64,000 nt of DNA from CAVRQM01 sp963732775 (GCA_963732775.1 CAVTAR010000004.1:62001-126000); one strand, 5' to 3'. Shown: positions 44,427 to 53,652, counted from the first letter of the stretch. Notes: a model not told the origin generated them from the letters alone. Numbers and translations are program-made.

Positions 44427-45680
44427 TCAATGCGCCACCGCGGCGGCGGCGGCCTCGTCGATGAGCTGGCCGTCGCGGAACCGCTCGATGGTGAACGGGG
44501 CGTTGATCGGATGCGGCTCGTCGCGCGCCATCGTGTGGGCGAAGACGTGCGCCGAGCCGGGGGTCGCCTTGAAGCCGCCGGTGCCCCAGCCGCAGTTCAC
44601 GTACAGTCCCGGCACGGCGGTCTTGGCCACGATGGGCGAGCGGTCCGGCGTCACGTCGACGATGCCGCCCCAGTTGCGCAGCATCTTCATGCGCCGCACG
44701 CGCGGGAACAGCTCGCAGATCGCGTCCAGCGTGTGCGTCGTCACGTGCAGCCCGCCGCGCTGGGTGTAGCTGGTATAGGCGTCGGTGCCGGCGCCGATCA
44801 CCAGCTCGCCCTTGTCGGACTGGCTGAGATAGGCGTGGATGGTGTTGCTCATCACCACGCACGGGATCAGCGGCTTGACCGGCTCGCTGACCAGCGCCTG
44901 TAGCGGATAGCTCTCCAGCGGCAGCCGCAGCCCGGCCATGGCCATCAGCACGCTGGTGTGCCCGGCCGCCACCACGCCGACCTTCCCCGCCTCGATCCTC
45001 CCGCGCGTCGTTTCCACGCCGGTGACGGCGCCATTGTGGCCCCGGGTGATGCCGGTCACTTCACAGTTCTGCACGATGTCCACGCCCATCGCGTCCGCCG
45101 CGCGGGCATAGCCCCACGCCACCGCGTCGTGGCGCGCGGTGCCGCCGCGGCGCTGCAGGGCGGCCCCGAGAATGGGGTAGCGCATGTTGTCGGCGATGTT
45201 CAGCGGCGGGCAGAACGCCTGCGCCTGCTCGGGCGTCAGCCACTCGTTGTCGACGCCGTTGAGGCGGTTGGCATGGACGTGGCGCTTGAACACTTGCACG
45301 TCGTGGACATTATGGGCCAGCATCATCACGCCGCGCTGGCTGAACATGACGTTGTAGTTGAGCGCCTGGGACAGCGTCTCCCACAGCTTCACGGAGTGGT
45401 CGTAGAGCCGGGCGCTCTGGTCGAACAGGTAGTTGGAACGGATGATGGTGGTGTTGCGCCCGGTGTTGCCGCCACCGATCCAGCCGCGCTCCAGCACCGC
45501 GATGTTCTTCAGGCCGTGCTCGCGGGCGAGGTAGTAGGCCGTGCCGAGGCCATGCCCGCCGCCGCCCACGATCACGGCGTCGTAGCGTGGCTTGGGCTCG
45601 GCGTCGCGCCATTGCGGCCGCCACCCGGCGTGGCCGGACGCGGCTTGGCGCAAGAGGGCCATCGCGGAGAAGCGCTGCAT
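44427..45680 (-). CDS. soxB: Sarcosine oxidase subunit beta
   Basis: A 417-residue beta subunit, which oxidises sarcosine to glycine and formaldehyde using FAD and covalently bound FMN. The N-terminal Rossmann motif is AVIVGGGGHGLGTAYYLA; YLAREHGLKNIAVLERGWIG and GNTGRNTTIIRSNYL follow as in all SoxB proteins, and the C-terminal FAD loop is NCGWGTGGFKATPGS. Length is normal. It opens the operon soxB-soxD-soxA-soxG-gbcB; the promoter should lie in the 68 bases before it, shared with the divergent Uma2 gene. Confidence 0.97.
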   Translation of the reverse strand: MQRFSAMALLRQAASGHAGWRPQWRDAEPKPRYDAVIVGGGGHGLGTAYYLAREHGLKNIAVLERGWIGGGNTGRNTTIIRSNYLFDQSARLYDHSVKLWETLSQALNYNVMFSQRGVMMLAHNVHDVQVFKRHVHANRLNGVDNEWLTPEQAQAFCPPLNIADNMRYPILGAALQRRGGTARHDAVAWGYARAADAMGVDIVQNCEVTGITRGHNGAVTGVETTRGRIEAGKVGVVAAGHTSVLMAMAGLRLPLESYPLQALVSEPVKPLIPCVVMSNTIHAYLSQSDKGELVIGAGTDAYTSYTQRGGLHVTTHTLDAICELFPRVRRMKMLRNWGGIVDVTPDRSPIVAKTAVPGLYVNCGWGTGGFKATPGSAHVFAHTMARDEPHPINAPFTIERFRDGQLIDEAAAAAVAH

Positions 45681-45748
45681 GGGCGAGGGTTATAGTGCTA
45701 GGGACGGAGCGGGAACAGCCGTCGCCCATGCCGAAAGGGGATGCCTTC

Positions 45749-46333
45749 ATGTCAGCGAGCCTGAAGCCGCCCGCGCGAATGACCGTAGCCGAGTTCCTGG
45801 ATTGGCCGGATGACCCGACGGGCGCGGTTTGGCAACTCGTCGACGGCGAGCCGGTGATGATGGCGCCATCCTCGGACATCCATGGCACCATCCAGACCAA
45901 CCTCGCCTCCTTGCTCCGCGTGCACCTGCGCGCGACGCGGCCGGGCTGCCGGGTGGTGACGGGTGCCGGCATCCGGCCGTCCGTTCGTCCGGACCACAAT
46001 GTCCGCATCCCGGACCTGATCGTCACCTGCGAGCCGGCGCGGCCCGGCGTGCACCTGACACCACGGCCGGTGCTGCTGGTGGAAATCCTCTCACCCTCCA
46101 ACCAGGCGCATACTTGGTCGAACGTCTGGACCTACACGACCATCCCGACCGTCCAGGAGATACTGGTGCTGCAATCGACCGACGTAGCCGGCGAACTGCT
46201 TCGACGCACGGCGAGCGGGACGTGGCCGGAGCGCTTCGCACGGGTGGGGCCAACGCTCGACCTTGCCAGCGTTGGCGCGGTTTTTCCGCTCGCCGAGGTC
46301 TATTACGACGTCGCCTTCGACGCGTCGCCCTGA
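45749..46333 (+). CDS. Uma2 family restriction-endonuclease-like protein
   Basis: A 194-residue PD-(D/E)XK-fold protein of the Uma2 (DUF820) family, abundant in cyanobacteria and some proteobacteria and of unknown substrate. MTVAEFLDWPDDP, WQLVDGEPVMMAPSSDIHG, then VRIPDLIVTCEP and PVLLVEILSPSN provide the Asp and Glu of the nuclease core, with the usual Lys replaced in this copy (Asn-Gln following the Ser). No antitoxin or partner is seen. AAGGGG lies nine bases before the ATG; an ATG at 45728 is also in frame. Confidence 0.85.
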   Translation: MSASLKPPARMTVAEFLDWPDDPTGAVWQLVDGEPVMMAPSSDIHGTIQTNLASLLRVHLRATRPGCRVVTGAGIRPSVRPDHNVRIPDLIVTCEPARPGVHLTPRPVLLVEILSPSNQAHTWSNVWTYTTIPTVQEILVLQSTDVAGELLRRTASGTWPERFARVGPTLDLASVGAVFPLAEVYYDVAFDASP

Positions 46334-46344
46334 TCGGAGCGCCC

Positions 46345-46587
46345 ATGGCGGAACCAAAACTCTACTATGTTTGGGGCGGGGTGTTCACGGGCATGGACTT
46401 CCGCGAGCTGGAACCGGGCACCGAGGAATCCTACGGCCCGTTCCACGACGACACGGCGGCCGACCAGGTATGGCGCGACGGGATGCGGCGCCGGGTCGAC
46501 ATCGCGCAGCACCGGCTGTTCGTGATCGCCGTGCCGCGGCCCTCTGGCGCGACCAGGGCGGCATCCAAAAAGCGCAAGCCGGCATGA
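46345..46587 (+). CDS. DUF4170 family protein
   Basis: An 80-residue protein with the YYVWGGVFTGMDFRELEPGT opening, then SYGPFHDDTAADQVWRD and RRVDIAQHRLFVI, matching DUF4170, a small alphaproteobacterial family of unknown function. A GGAG precedes the ATG. It starts 11 bases after the Uma2 stop codon. The tail is basic (SKKRKPA). Confidence 0.85.
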   Translation: MAEPKLYYVWGGVFTGMDFRELEPGTEESYGPFHDDTAADQVWRDGMRRRVDIAQHRLFVIAVPRPSGATRAASKKRKPA

Positions 46588-46639
46588 GGCGGCACTGCCG
46601 CCCTGGAATGGTGCCCTGCGCGGGTGCATCCTCGTTGCC

Positions 46640-48703
46640 ATGAACGCCATCCCGCCGGGTGCTGCCACCGCCGACCCGCTGCTCCAGCCGTATCGGCTGC
46701 GCCACCTGCTGCTGCGCAACCGGGTGATGAGCACCTCGCACGAGCCGTACTACTCCGAGGACGGGATGCCGAAGGACCGCTACCGCCTCTATCACGTCGA
46801 AAAGGCGCGCGGCGGGGCCGCGCTGACGATGACGGCGGGCTCGGCCGTGGTCTCGCCCGACAGTCCGCCGGTGTTCGGCAACCTGCTGGCCTACCGCGAC
46901 GAGATCGTCGGCTGGATGCGCCGCCTGTCGGACGAGTGCCACGAGCACGGCACGGCGGTGATGATCCAGTTGACGCACCTCGGCCGACGCACGGCGTGGA
47001 ACAAGGCGGACTGGCTGCCGGTACTCGCCCCGTCGCCGATCCGCGAGCCGGCGCACCGGGCGTTCCCCAAGGCGATGGAGCCGTGGGACATCGAGCGGGT
47101 GGTGGCGGACTACGCGGCCGCGGCGCAGCGGATGGAGGCGGCGGGGCTCGACGGCGTGGAGATCAACGCCTACGGCCACCTGCCGGACCAGTTCTGGTCG
47201 CCGGCCACCAACCAGCGCGAGGATGCATTCGGCGGCGACCTGGATCGACGCATGGCGTTCTCGTGGCGGGTGCTGGACGCCATGCGCGCCGCCGTCGGCG
47301 CAAGCTTCCTGATGGGCTTCCGCATGGTGTGCGACGAAGACTGGGAACTCGGGCTGTCGCGCGCCGACGGCGTCGAGATCGCGCGGCGGTTCGCGGCGAG
47401 CGGCAAGGTCGACTTCATCAACGTCATACGCGGCCACATCGAGACCGACAACGCGCTGGCCGAGGTCATCCCGATCGCCGGCATGAAGTCCGCCCCGCAT
47501 CTCGATTTCGCCGGCGAGGTGCGCGCGGCCACTGGTATCGCCACCTTCCATGCCGCGCGCATCAACGATGTCGCCACCGCCCGTCACGCCATCGCGGCCG
47601 GAAAACTCGACATGGTGGGCATGACGCGGGCGCTGATCGCCGACCCGCACATTGTCAGCAAGGTTGTCGCGCGAGATGAGGAGTCGATACGCCCGTGCGT
47701 CGGCGCCAGCTACTGCATCGACCGCATCTACGAGGGCAACGAGGCGCTGTGCATCCACAACCCGGCGACCGGGCGCGAGGCGAGCCTGCCGCACGTCGTC
47801 GCGCGCAGCACCGGCCCGCGCCGGCGGGTCGTGGTGGTGGGCGCCGGCCCCGCCGGGCTGGAGGCGGCGCGGGTCGCGGCCGAGCGCGGGCATGACGTGG
47901 TGCTGCTGGAGGCGACGGCGCAGGCGGGCGGCCAGATCCTGCTGGTGGTGCGCAATCCGCGGCGGCGCGAGCTGATCGGCATCGTCGACTGGCGGCTGGC
48001 GCAGTTGCAGCGGCTCGGCGTCAAGCTGCGCTTCAACACCTACGCCGAGGCCGACGCGGTGCTGGCGGAGCGCCCGGACGTGGTGCTGGTGGCCACCGGC
48101 GGCACGCCCAACACCGCGGTGCTCGCCAGCGGCAACGACCTCGTCGTGTCGTCGTGGGACATCGCCGGCGGCGACGTGCGCCCGGCGCCGCGCGTGCTGG
48201 TGTTCGACGACAACGGCAACCACCCGGGACTGCAAGCCGCCGAGATGCTGGCCGAGGCGGGCAGCGCGGTGGAGATCGTGACGCCGGAGCGCTTCTTCGC
48301 GCCGGAGATCGGCGGCCTGAACCATGCGATCTATGCGCGAAAGTTCTCCAAGCACGGCGTGCGCGTCACCATCAGCAGCCGGCTGCGCGCGGTTCGCCGC
48401 GAGGGCAACCACCTGGTCGCCACGATCGGCAACGACTATGGCCCCGAGACGTCCGAGCGCGCGGTGGACCAGGTGGTGGTGGAGCACGGCACGCTGCCGG
48501 CGGACGAGCTGTATCACGCGCTGGCGCCGCACTCGGCCAACCTCGGCGAGGTCGACCATGTCGCCCTGCTCGCCGGCCGCGCGCAGGACGTGACCCGCAA
48601 CCCGGACGGGCACTTCCGGCTGCTGCGTCTCGGCGACGCGGTGGCCAGCCGCAACATCCATGCAGCCGTATACGACGGGCTGCGCTTCGCCAAGGACCTC
48701 TGA
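46640..48703 (+). CDS. dgcA: Dimethylglycine demethylase DgcA-like flavoprotein
   Basis: A 687-residue protein of the NADH:flavin oxidoreductase/2,4-dienoyl-CoA reductase type. An N-terminal FMN TIM barrel (MIQLTHLGRRTAWNKADWLP, GLDGVEINAYGHLPDQFWSP), a cysteine-containing linker (CVGASYCIDRIYEGNEALCI) likely holding an Fe-S cluster, and a C-terminal NAD/FAD domain (RVVVVGAGPAGLEAARVAAE). Length and the linker match DgcA, which with DgcB removes a methyl from dimethylglycine to give sarcosine. No dgcB is in the window. Being beside gbcA and the sox genes supports this over a generic enoate reductase. Confidence 0.85.
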   Translation: MNAIPPGAATADPLLQPYRLRHLLLRNRVMSTSHEPYYSEDGMPKDRYRLYHVEKARGGAALTMTAGSAVVSPDSPPVFGNLLAYRDEIVGWMRRLSDECHEHGTAVMIQLTHLGRRTAWNKADWLPVLAPSPIREPAHRAFPKAMEPWDIERVVADYAAAAQRMEAAGLDGVEINAYGHLPDQFWSPATNQREDAFGGDLDRRMAFSWRVLDAMRAAVGASFLMGFRMVCDEDWELGLSRADGVEIARRFAASGKVDFINVIRGHIETDNALAEVIPIAGMKSAPHLDFAGEVRAATGIATFHAARINDVATARHAIAAGKLDMVGMTRALIADPHIVSKVVARDEESIRPCVGASYCIDRIYEGNEALCIHNPATGREASLPHVVARSTGPRRRVVVVGAGPAGLEAARVAAERGHDVVLLEATAQAGGQILLVVRNPRRRELIGIVDWRLAQLQRLGVKLRFNTYAEADAVLAERPDVVLVATGGTPNTAVLASGNDLVVSSWDIAGGDVRPAPRVLVFDDNGNHPGLQAAEMLAEAGSAVEIVTPERFFAPEIGGLNHAIYARKFSKHGVRVTISSRLRAVRREGNHLVATIGNDYGPETSERAVDQVVVEHGTLPADELYHALAPHSANLGEVDHVALLAGRAQDVTRNPDGHFRLLRLGDAVASRNIHAAVYDGLRFAKDL

Positions 48704-48705
48704 CC

Positions 48706-49950
48706 ATGCAGTTCTCGCCCGACGCCGTGCGCGCGTTGATCGCCAGCCGCACGCCTGGCCTCAGCCTGCCGTCGCCTTTCTACACCAATCCGGCGATGCA
48801 CGAGACCGACCTCGAGCTCATCTTCGAGCGCCACTGGATCTTCGTCGGCAGCGAGCCGGAGGTCCCCGAGCCGGGCGACTTCGTCACCGTCCAGGTCGGC
48901 CGCAACTCGGTGATCCTGGTGCGCGACGACGACGACCAGGTGCGCGCCTGGCACAACGTATGCCGGCACCGCGGCAGCCGCCTGCTGCTCGACCGGAAGG
49001 GCATTACCGGCAACATCGTCTGCCCTTACCACCAGTGGACCTACAATCTCGGCGGCGAGCTGATCCACGCCGAGATCATGAAGTCCTGCGTCGGCGCCGG
49101 CACGCACGACCTGAAGCCGGTGGCGCTGAAGAACATGGCCGGCCTACTGTACGTGTGTCTGTCGCCCGAGCCGCCCGCCGACTTCGACGCCATGGCCGCC
49201 GAGCTGACGCCCTATCTCGCGCCGCACCAGATCGCGCGCTGCAAGGTGGCCGCGCAGACCGAGACGATCGAGGAGGGCAACTGGAAGCTCACCATGGAGA
49301 ACAACCGTGAGTGCTACCATTGCGGCGGCCATCCCGAGCTGTTGCGCAGCCTGTTCCACTTCTTCGGCGACTACGACATCCCGGAGAGCCAGCAGGAGGA
49401 CTGGGAGCGCTACCAGCGCACCACGCGCGAGATGGCGGCGATCTGGGACGAGAGCGGGCTGCCGTGGCGGCCGATCGAGAAGCTGTTCGGCCGGCCGACC
49501 GGGTATCGAACCGAACGCCTCGCGCTGGATGGCCCCGGCGAGAGCTATACGATGGACGCCCGCCGGGCCTGCCGGAAGCTGGTGGGCGGGTTCACCAACG
49601 CGCGGCTCGGCACGCTGCACCTGCACACCCAGCCGAACGCCTGGTTCCACTTCCTGGGCGACCATGCGGTGACGTTCAGCACCTTGCCGCTGGCGCACGA
49701 CCGCACGCTGGTGCGCACCACCTGGCTGGTCGACCGGGAGGCGGTCGAGGGAGAGGACTACGACGTGGACAACCTCACCGCAGTCTGGAACGCGACCAAC
49801 CACCAGGATGGCAGCTTCGTGAGCTGGGCGCAGGCGGGCGCCGGGAGCGTGGCGTACGAACCGGGGCCGTACGCGCAGAGCGAATACATGTGCGACATGT
49901 TCTGCACCTGGTACACGGAGCGGCTGCGGGCGGGCCTGGAAACGGCTTGA
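48706..49950 (+). CDS. gbcA: GbcA-like Rieske oxygenase (glycine betaine demethylase)
   Basis: A 414-residue Rieske non-haem iron oxygenase alpha subunit. The Rieske 2Fe-2S motif is CRHRGSRLLLDRKGI followed by VCPYHQW (CxH ... CxxH), and the mononuclear iron centre is NNRECYHCGGHPE. The sequence closely tracks GbcA of Pseudomonas, which oxidises glycine betaine to dimethylglycine and formaldehyde, including VKWLVHKDAVEGVDYDVE-like WLVDREAVEGEDYDVDN. Electrons would come from the gbcB product, encoded 8 kb away on the other strand. It begins two bases after dgcA. Stachydrine or carnitine-type substrates are less likely alternatives. Confidence 0.9.
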   Translation: MQFSPDAVRALIASRTPGLSLPSPFYTNPAMHETDLELIFERHWIFVGSEPEVPEPGDFVTVQVGRNSVILVRDDDDQVRAWHNVCRHRGSRLLLDRKGITGNIVCPYHQWTYNLGGELIHAEIMKSCVGAGTHDLKPVALKNMAGLLYVCLSPEPPADFDAMAAELTPYLAPHQIARCKVAAQTETIEEGNWKLTMENNRECYHCGGHPELLRSLFHFFGDYDIPESQQEDWERYQRTTREMAAIWDESGLPWRPIEKLFGRPTGYRTERLALDGPGESYTMDARRACRKLVGGFTNARLGTLHLHTQPNAWFHFLGDHAVTFSTLPLAHDRTLVRTTWLVDREAVEGEDYDVDNLTAVWNATNHQDGSFVSWAQAGAGSVAYEPGPYAQSEYMCDMFCTWYTERLRAGLETA

Positions 49951-51293
49951 GCGCCGAAGCGCTGGCCCCCTCACCCCGGCCCTCTCCCCCACGCGGGGGA
50001 GAGGGGGAAGGGTCTGCCCCCTCTCCCCCGCTGGGGGGAGAGGGTCGGGGTGAGGGGGCCGCTGCGCCAGAGTTGGCCGGCCCCGCCATCCGCGCCCGCA
50101 TCGACGCGCTGGCCGCCATCACCGCCGAGCCCGGCCGCGTCACCCGCCTCGTCTTCACGCCGGAACATCGTCGTGCCCACGACCTCGTCGCCGGCTGGAT
50201 GCGCGCGGCCGGCATGGCAGTGCGCGAGGACGCGATCGGCAACGTCCTCGGCCGCTACGAGGGCATCGTGCCGGACGCGCCGGCGCTGCTGCTCGGCTCG
50301 CACCTGGATAGCGTGCGCGATGCCGGACGCTGGGACGGGCCGCTCGGCGTGGTGGCCGCCATCGCCGGCGTGGACGCGCTGCATCGCGCCGGCCGCCGGC
50401 TGCGCTGTGCGGTGGAGGTGGCGGGTTTCTGCGACGAGGAGGGTGCGCGCTTCGGTGCCACCATGCTCGGCAGCCGGGCGCTCGCCGGCACGTTCGACCC
50501 CGCCATGGTCGGCCTGTGCGATGCCGACGGGATCACCATGGGCGAGGCGATGCGGATTTTCGGCCTCGATCCCGCGCGCATCGGCGAGGCGGCGCGGCAG
50601 AGCGAGGACGTCGAGGGCTACCTCGAACTGCACATCGAGCAAGGACCCGTGCTGGAGGCGGAAGGGCTCACGGTGGGCTGCGTCACCGCCATTGCCGGGG
50701 CCACGCGCCTGCGCGTGACGCTGGCTGGCGAGGCGGGGCACGCCGGCACCGTGCCGATGCGCGGCCGCCACGACGCACTAGCGGCGGCAGCGGCCTGCAT
50801 CCTGGCCATCGAGAGCCGAGCGGGCGACGAGGCGGACGCGGTGGCCACCATCGGCCAGCTCGAGGTGGCACCAGGCGCGGTGAACGTGATCCCCGGCGGC
50901 GTCGCTTTCACGCTCGACGTCCGCGCGCCGAACGACACCCAGCGCCGCCGCCTGCTGGCCGATATCCAGGCCGCGATTGCCACCCTGTGCGGCCTGCGCG
51001 GCGTGCGTGCCGGCATCGAGTTGACGCACGAGCTCGCCGCGGCCGCCTGCGCGCCCTGGCTCATGCGGCGCATCGACGCGGCGATCGCAGCCGAGGGCCA
51101 CCCGCCGCGGCGCCTGCCCAGCGGCGCCGGCCATGACGGCATGGCACTCCGCGACCTGTGCGATATCGGCATGGTCTTCGTACGCTGCGCCGGCGGGATC
51201 AGCCACAACCCGGCCGAAAGTGTCAGCGACCTCGACGCCGAGGCCGGGGCGCGCGTGCTGCTCCGGGTGCTGGAAGGGTTCGCCGCGGCATGA
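49947..51293 (+). CDS. Zn-dependent amidohydrolase (allantoate/N-carbamoyl amino acid type)
   Basis: An M20-fold amidohydrolase (hydantoinase/carbamoylase family) that removes a carbamoyl or ureido group. Metal ligands are seen in LLGSHLDSVRDAGRWDGPLG, FCDEEGARFGATML, YLELHIEQGPVLE and PSGAGHDGMALRD. The frame opens at a TTG overlapping the gbcA stop (TTGA), giving 448 residues, but residues 9-37 are encoded by palindromic element copy 3; a TTG at 50073 would give the normal 406. The substrate is not identifiable; N-carbamoylsarcosine or allantoate are candidates given the sarcosine oxidase nearby, as inference only. Confidence 0.8.
   Translation: MSAEALAPSPRPSPPRGGEGEGSAPSPPLGGEGRGEGAAAPELAGPAIRARIDALAAITAEPGRVTRLVFTPEHRRAHDLVAGWMRAAGMAVREDAIGNVLGRYEGIVPDAPALLLGSHLDSVRDAGRWDGPLGVVAAIAGVDALHRAGRRLRCAVEVAGFCDEEGARFGATMLGSRALAGTFDPAMVGLCDADGITMGEAMRIFGLDPARIGEAARQSEDVEGYLELHIEQGPVLEAEGLTVGCVTAIAGATRLRVTLAGEAGHAGTVPMRGRHDALAAAAACILAIESRAGDEADAVATIGQLEVAPGAVNVIPGGVAFTLDVRAPNDTQRRRLLADIQAAIATLCGLRGVRAGIELTHELAAAACAPWLMRRIDAAIAAEGHPPRRLPSGAGHDGMALRDLCDIGMVFVRCAGGISHNPAESVSDLDAEAGARVLLRVLEGFAAA
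49964..50060. repeat. Long palindromic element, copy 3, within a coding frame
   Basis: Two 27-bp arms (49964-49990 and 50034-50060) pair with one mismatch; the centre holds inner CTCTCCCCC/GGGGGAGAG pairs. Architecture matches the elements at 21694 and 44317. It lies just after gbcA and is open in the amidohydrolase frame, where it reads PSPRPSPPRGGEGEGSAPSP and continues PPLGGEGRGEG. Confidence 0.9.
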
Positions 51294-52502
51294 TCGAGTT
51301 CCTGCGGGCGCGGCGCGACGCCCAGACCGCGCTGCTGGCCGAGCTGGTTCGCATCCCGGCCGACAACCCGCCCGGCGATTGCGCGCCCGTTGCCGAGCGG
51401 GTGGCCGTGCTGCTGGAACGGCTCGGCCTGGTCGTCGAGCGCCATGCGGTCCCGCCCGAGCTGGCGCGAGCCAGCGGCATGGTCTCCTGCACCAACCTCG
51501 TGGTTCGCCGCCGGTTCGCGGCCGCTGGTCCGGTGCTGGCGCTGAACGCGCATGGCGACGTGGTGCCGCCCGGCGAGGGCTGGACGGCAGACCCCTACGG
51601 CGCGGAAGTGCGCGACGGCTGGATGTACGGGCGCGGTGCCGCGGTCTCGAAGTCCGACATTGTGACCTATGCATTCGCGCTGCTGGCGCTGATGCAGTCG
51701 CCGGGCGGGCTGCACGGCGGCGTGGAACTCCACCTCACGTTCGACGAGGAGGTGGGCGGCGAGATCGGGCCGCGCTACCTGCTGGACCAGGGCATCGTGC
51801 GGCCGGACGCGGCGATCGGCGCCGGCTTCTCGTATGGCGTGACGGTCGCGCACAACGGCGTGCTGCACCTGGAGGCGGAGCTGCGCGGCCGCTCGGCGCA
51901 CGCGGCCAGACCGGCCGACGGGGGTCGATGCGCTGGAGGCGGCCACGTCCGTGCTGCACGCGCTCTACGCGTGGCGCGACAGCCTCGTGGCGCGCGCGAG
52001 CGCGATCGCCGGCATCGGCGCTCCGCAGCTCACCGTGGGTCTGATCCGGGGCGGTATCAATACCAACGTCGTGCCGGACCAGGTGGTGATGCGCATGGAC
52101 CGGCGCATCGTGCCGGAGGAGCGGCCCGATGCGGCCGAGGCCGAACTGCGCGGCGTGATCGAGCAGGCCGCCGGCCGGCACCCCGCGGTCGGGCTCACGC
52201 TGCGGCGCATCATGCGCGCCGACCCGCTGCTGCCGACGCCAGCCTCCGAGGCGCTGGGCGCGATCGTCTGCCGCCACGCGAGTGCGGTCATGGGCGAGCC
52301 GGTCGCGATCGGCGGGGTGCCGCTCTACACCGACGCACGGCACTACGCCGCGGCGGGCGTGCCCATCGTGCTCTACGGGGCAGGGCCGCGCAGCATCGAG
52401 GCGGCGAACGCGCACCGTGCCGACGAGCGCGTGCCGCTCGCCGACCTGCATCGCGCGACCGAGGTGGTGGCGCTGGCCGCGGCGGAGTTTCTCGCCGGCT
52501 GA
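51290..52502 (+). pseudogene. M20 peptidase/deacylase with a one-base frameshift
   Basis: A 400-residue ArgE/DapE-type zinc peptidase in two frames. The first part has LALNAHGDVVPPGEGWTADP, GRGAAVSKSD and the catalytic FDEEVGGEIGP; the second begins VDALEAATSVLHALYAW and includes VPDQVVMRMDRRI and the C-terminal PLYTDARHYAAAG. The break is an extra G in a run of five at 51920-51924; with four G the two halves read through perfectly. It could be real decay or a homopolymer sequencing error. The ATG overlaps the amidohydrolase stop (ATGA), so the two were coupled. Confidence 0.87.
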
Positions 52503-52543
52503 CCTTCACGCAACCGGCGGGCGGCCACGGCCGTTACCGATGC

Positions 52544-53035
52544 ATGACACACGAAGACGAGCACTGGATGCGCCGCGCGCTCGACTGGGCGAGACGCGGG
52601 CAGGATACGCCGGGCGCCAACGGCATCGGCTGCGTGATCGTGCGCGACGGCGCGGTGCTGGCCGAGGCGCACAACGAGGTCAGCCTCCGCCACGACCCGA
52701 CCGCGCACGCCGAGATGGTGGCGATGCGCCGCGCCTGCGAGGCGCTCGGGACCGACGACCTGCGCGGCGCGACGCTCTACTCGACGTTGCAGCCGTGCGG
52801 CATGTGCGCGATGGCTACCGTCTGGGCGAAGCTGTCCCGCATCGTCTACGGTGCCGGGGACTCGGACGTGAACAAGATGTATTTCGAGGACCGCCACACC
52901 GACACCATGCGCTTCATCCGCGACGCGTTCCGTGACGACATCACCTACACCGGCGGCGTGCTGGCCGACGAGTGCGCGAGATTCTACGTGAGGGCGGACG
53001 AGGACGTGCCGGAGAGCGAGCAGGTGAACCTCTAG
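52544..53035 (+). CDS. Nucleoside/guanine-deaminase-like zinc deaminase
   Basis: A 163-residue deaminase of the cytidine-deaminase fold. The catalytic HAE is in DPTAHAEMVAMRRA and the second zinc motif in TLQPCGMCAMATVWAK. GANGIGCVIVRDGAVLAEAH is the usual first region. It resembles guanine or cytosine/nucleoside deaminases more than the tRNA enzyme TadA, with a C-terminal ~45-residue extension (NKMYFEDRHTDTMRFIRDAF). Substrate unresolved. Its stop codon overlaps that of the convergent lysE-type gene (CTAG). It may belong to the amidohydrolase/peptidase operon for nitrogen salvage. Confidence 0.85.
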   Translation: MTHEDEHWMRRALDWARRGQDTPGANGIGCVIVRDGAVLAEAHNEVSLRHDPTAHAEMVAMRRACEALGTDDLRGATLYSTLQPCGMCAMATVWAKLSRIVYGAGDSDVNKMYFEDRHTDTMRFIRDAFRDDITYTGGVLADECARFYVRADEDVPESEQVNL

Positions 53036-53643
53036 CGCCGCGCGAGCGCCAGCCCCGCGCCGGCGCCGATCAGCAGCCCGCCGGAGACCCGGTTCAGCAA
53101 CCGCCCGCGCCGCACGATCCAGCCCCGGGCGCGGCCGGCGAGCACGGCCCAGATCGCGTCGAGTCCGCTGACCACGACCAGGAACGTCAGGGACAGCAGA
53201 ACGAGTTGCGGCCACAGGCGCGCGTGCGGCGAGACGAACTGCGGGAAGAATGCGCCGAAGAACAGCAGCACCTTCGGGTTGGTCAGCGACACCAGCATGC
53301 CGCGCAGATAGGTCGCGCGAACGCTGCGGCTTCGCGCCTCCACCCGGCCGAGTTCCGGTGCGGGTGCGCAAAACGTCTGGACGCCGAGGAATACGAGGTA
53401 GGCGGCGCCGACCCAGCGCAGCACGCCGAACAGGCTGCCCATGGTGGCCAGCAGCGTGGTCATCCCGACCGCCACCAGCACCAACTGCATCGCCAGCGCG
53501 GACGCCGTCCCCAGCAGCGTCAGCAGCCCCCAGCGCGTGCCGTGCGCGACGCTGGTGGCCACGATCAGCGCCATGTTCGGACCGGGGAACACCGCCAGCA
53601 ACACGGTCGCCAGGACAAATGCCGCGTACAATCCGAGATCCAT
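53032..53643 (-). CDS. LysE/RhtB family exporter
   Basis: A 203-residue inner-membrane protein with six predicted helices, of the LysE/RhtB amino-acid exporter family. The signature FPGPNMALIVATSVAHGTRW is present near residue 19, and SLTNPKVLLFFGAFFPQF is the conserved central motif. The exported compound cannot be assigned from sequence. Its stop overlaps the deaminase stop on the other strand by four bases. A short spacer separates it from the protease gene upstream. Confidence 0.9.
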   Translation of the reverse strand: MDLGLYAAFVLATVLLAVFPGPNMALIVATSVAHGTRWGLLTLLGTASALAMQLVLVAVGMTTLLATMGSLFGVLRWVGAAYLVFLGVQTFCAPAPELGRVEARSRSVRATYLRGMLVSLTNPKVLLFFGAFFPQFVSPHARLWPQLVLLSLTFLVVVSGLDAIWAVLAGRARGWIVRRGRLLNRVSGGLLIGAGAGLALARR

Positions 53644-53652
53644 CGGCCGCTC

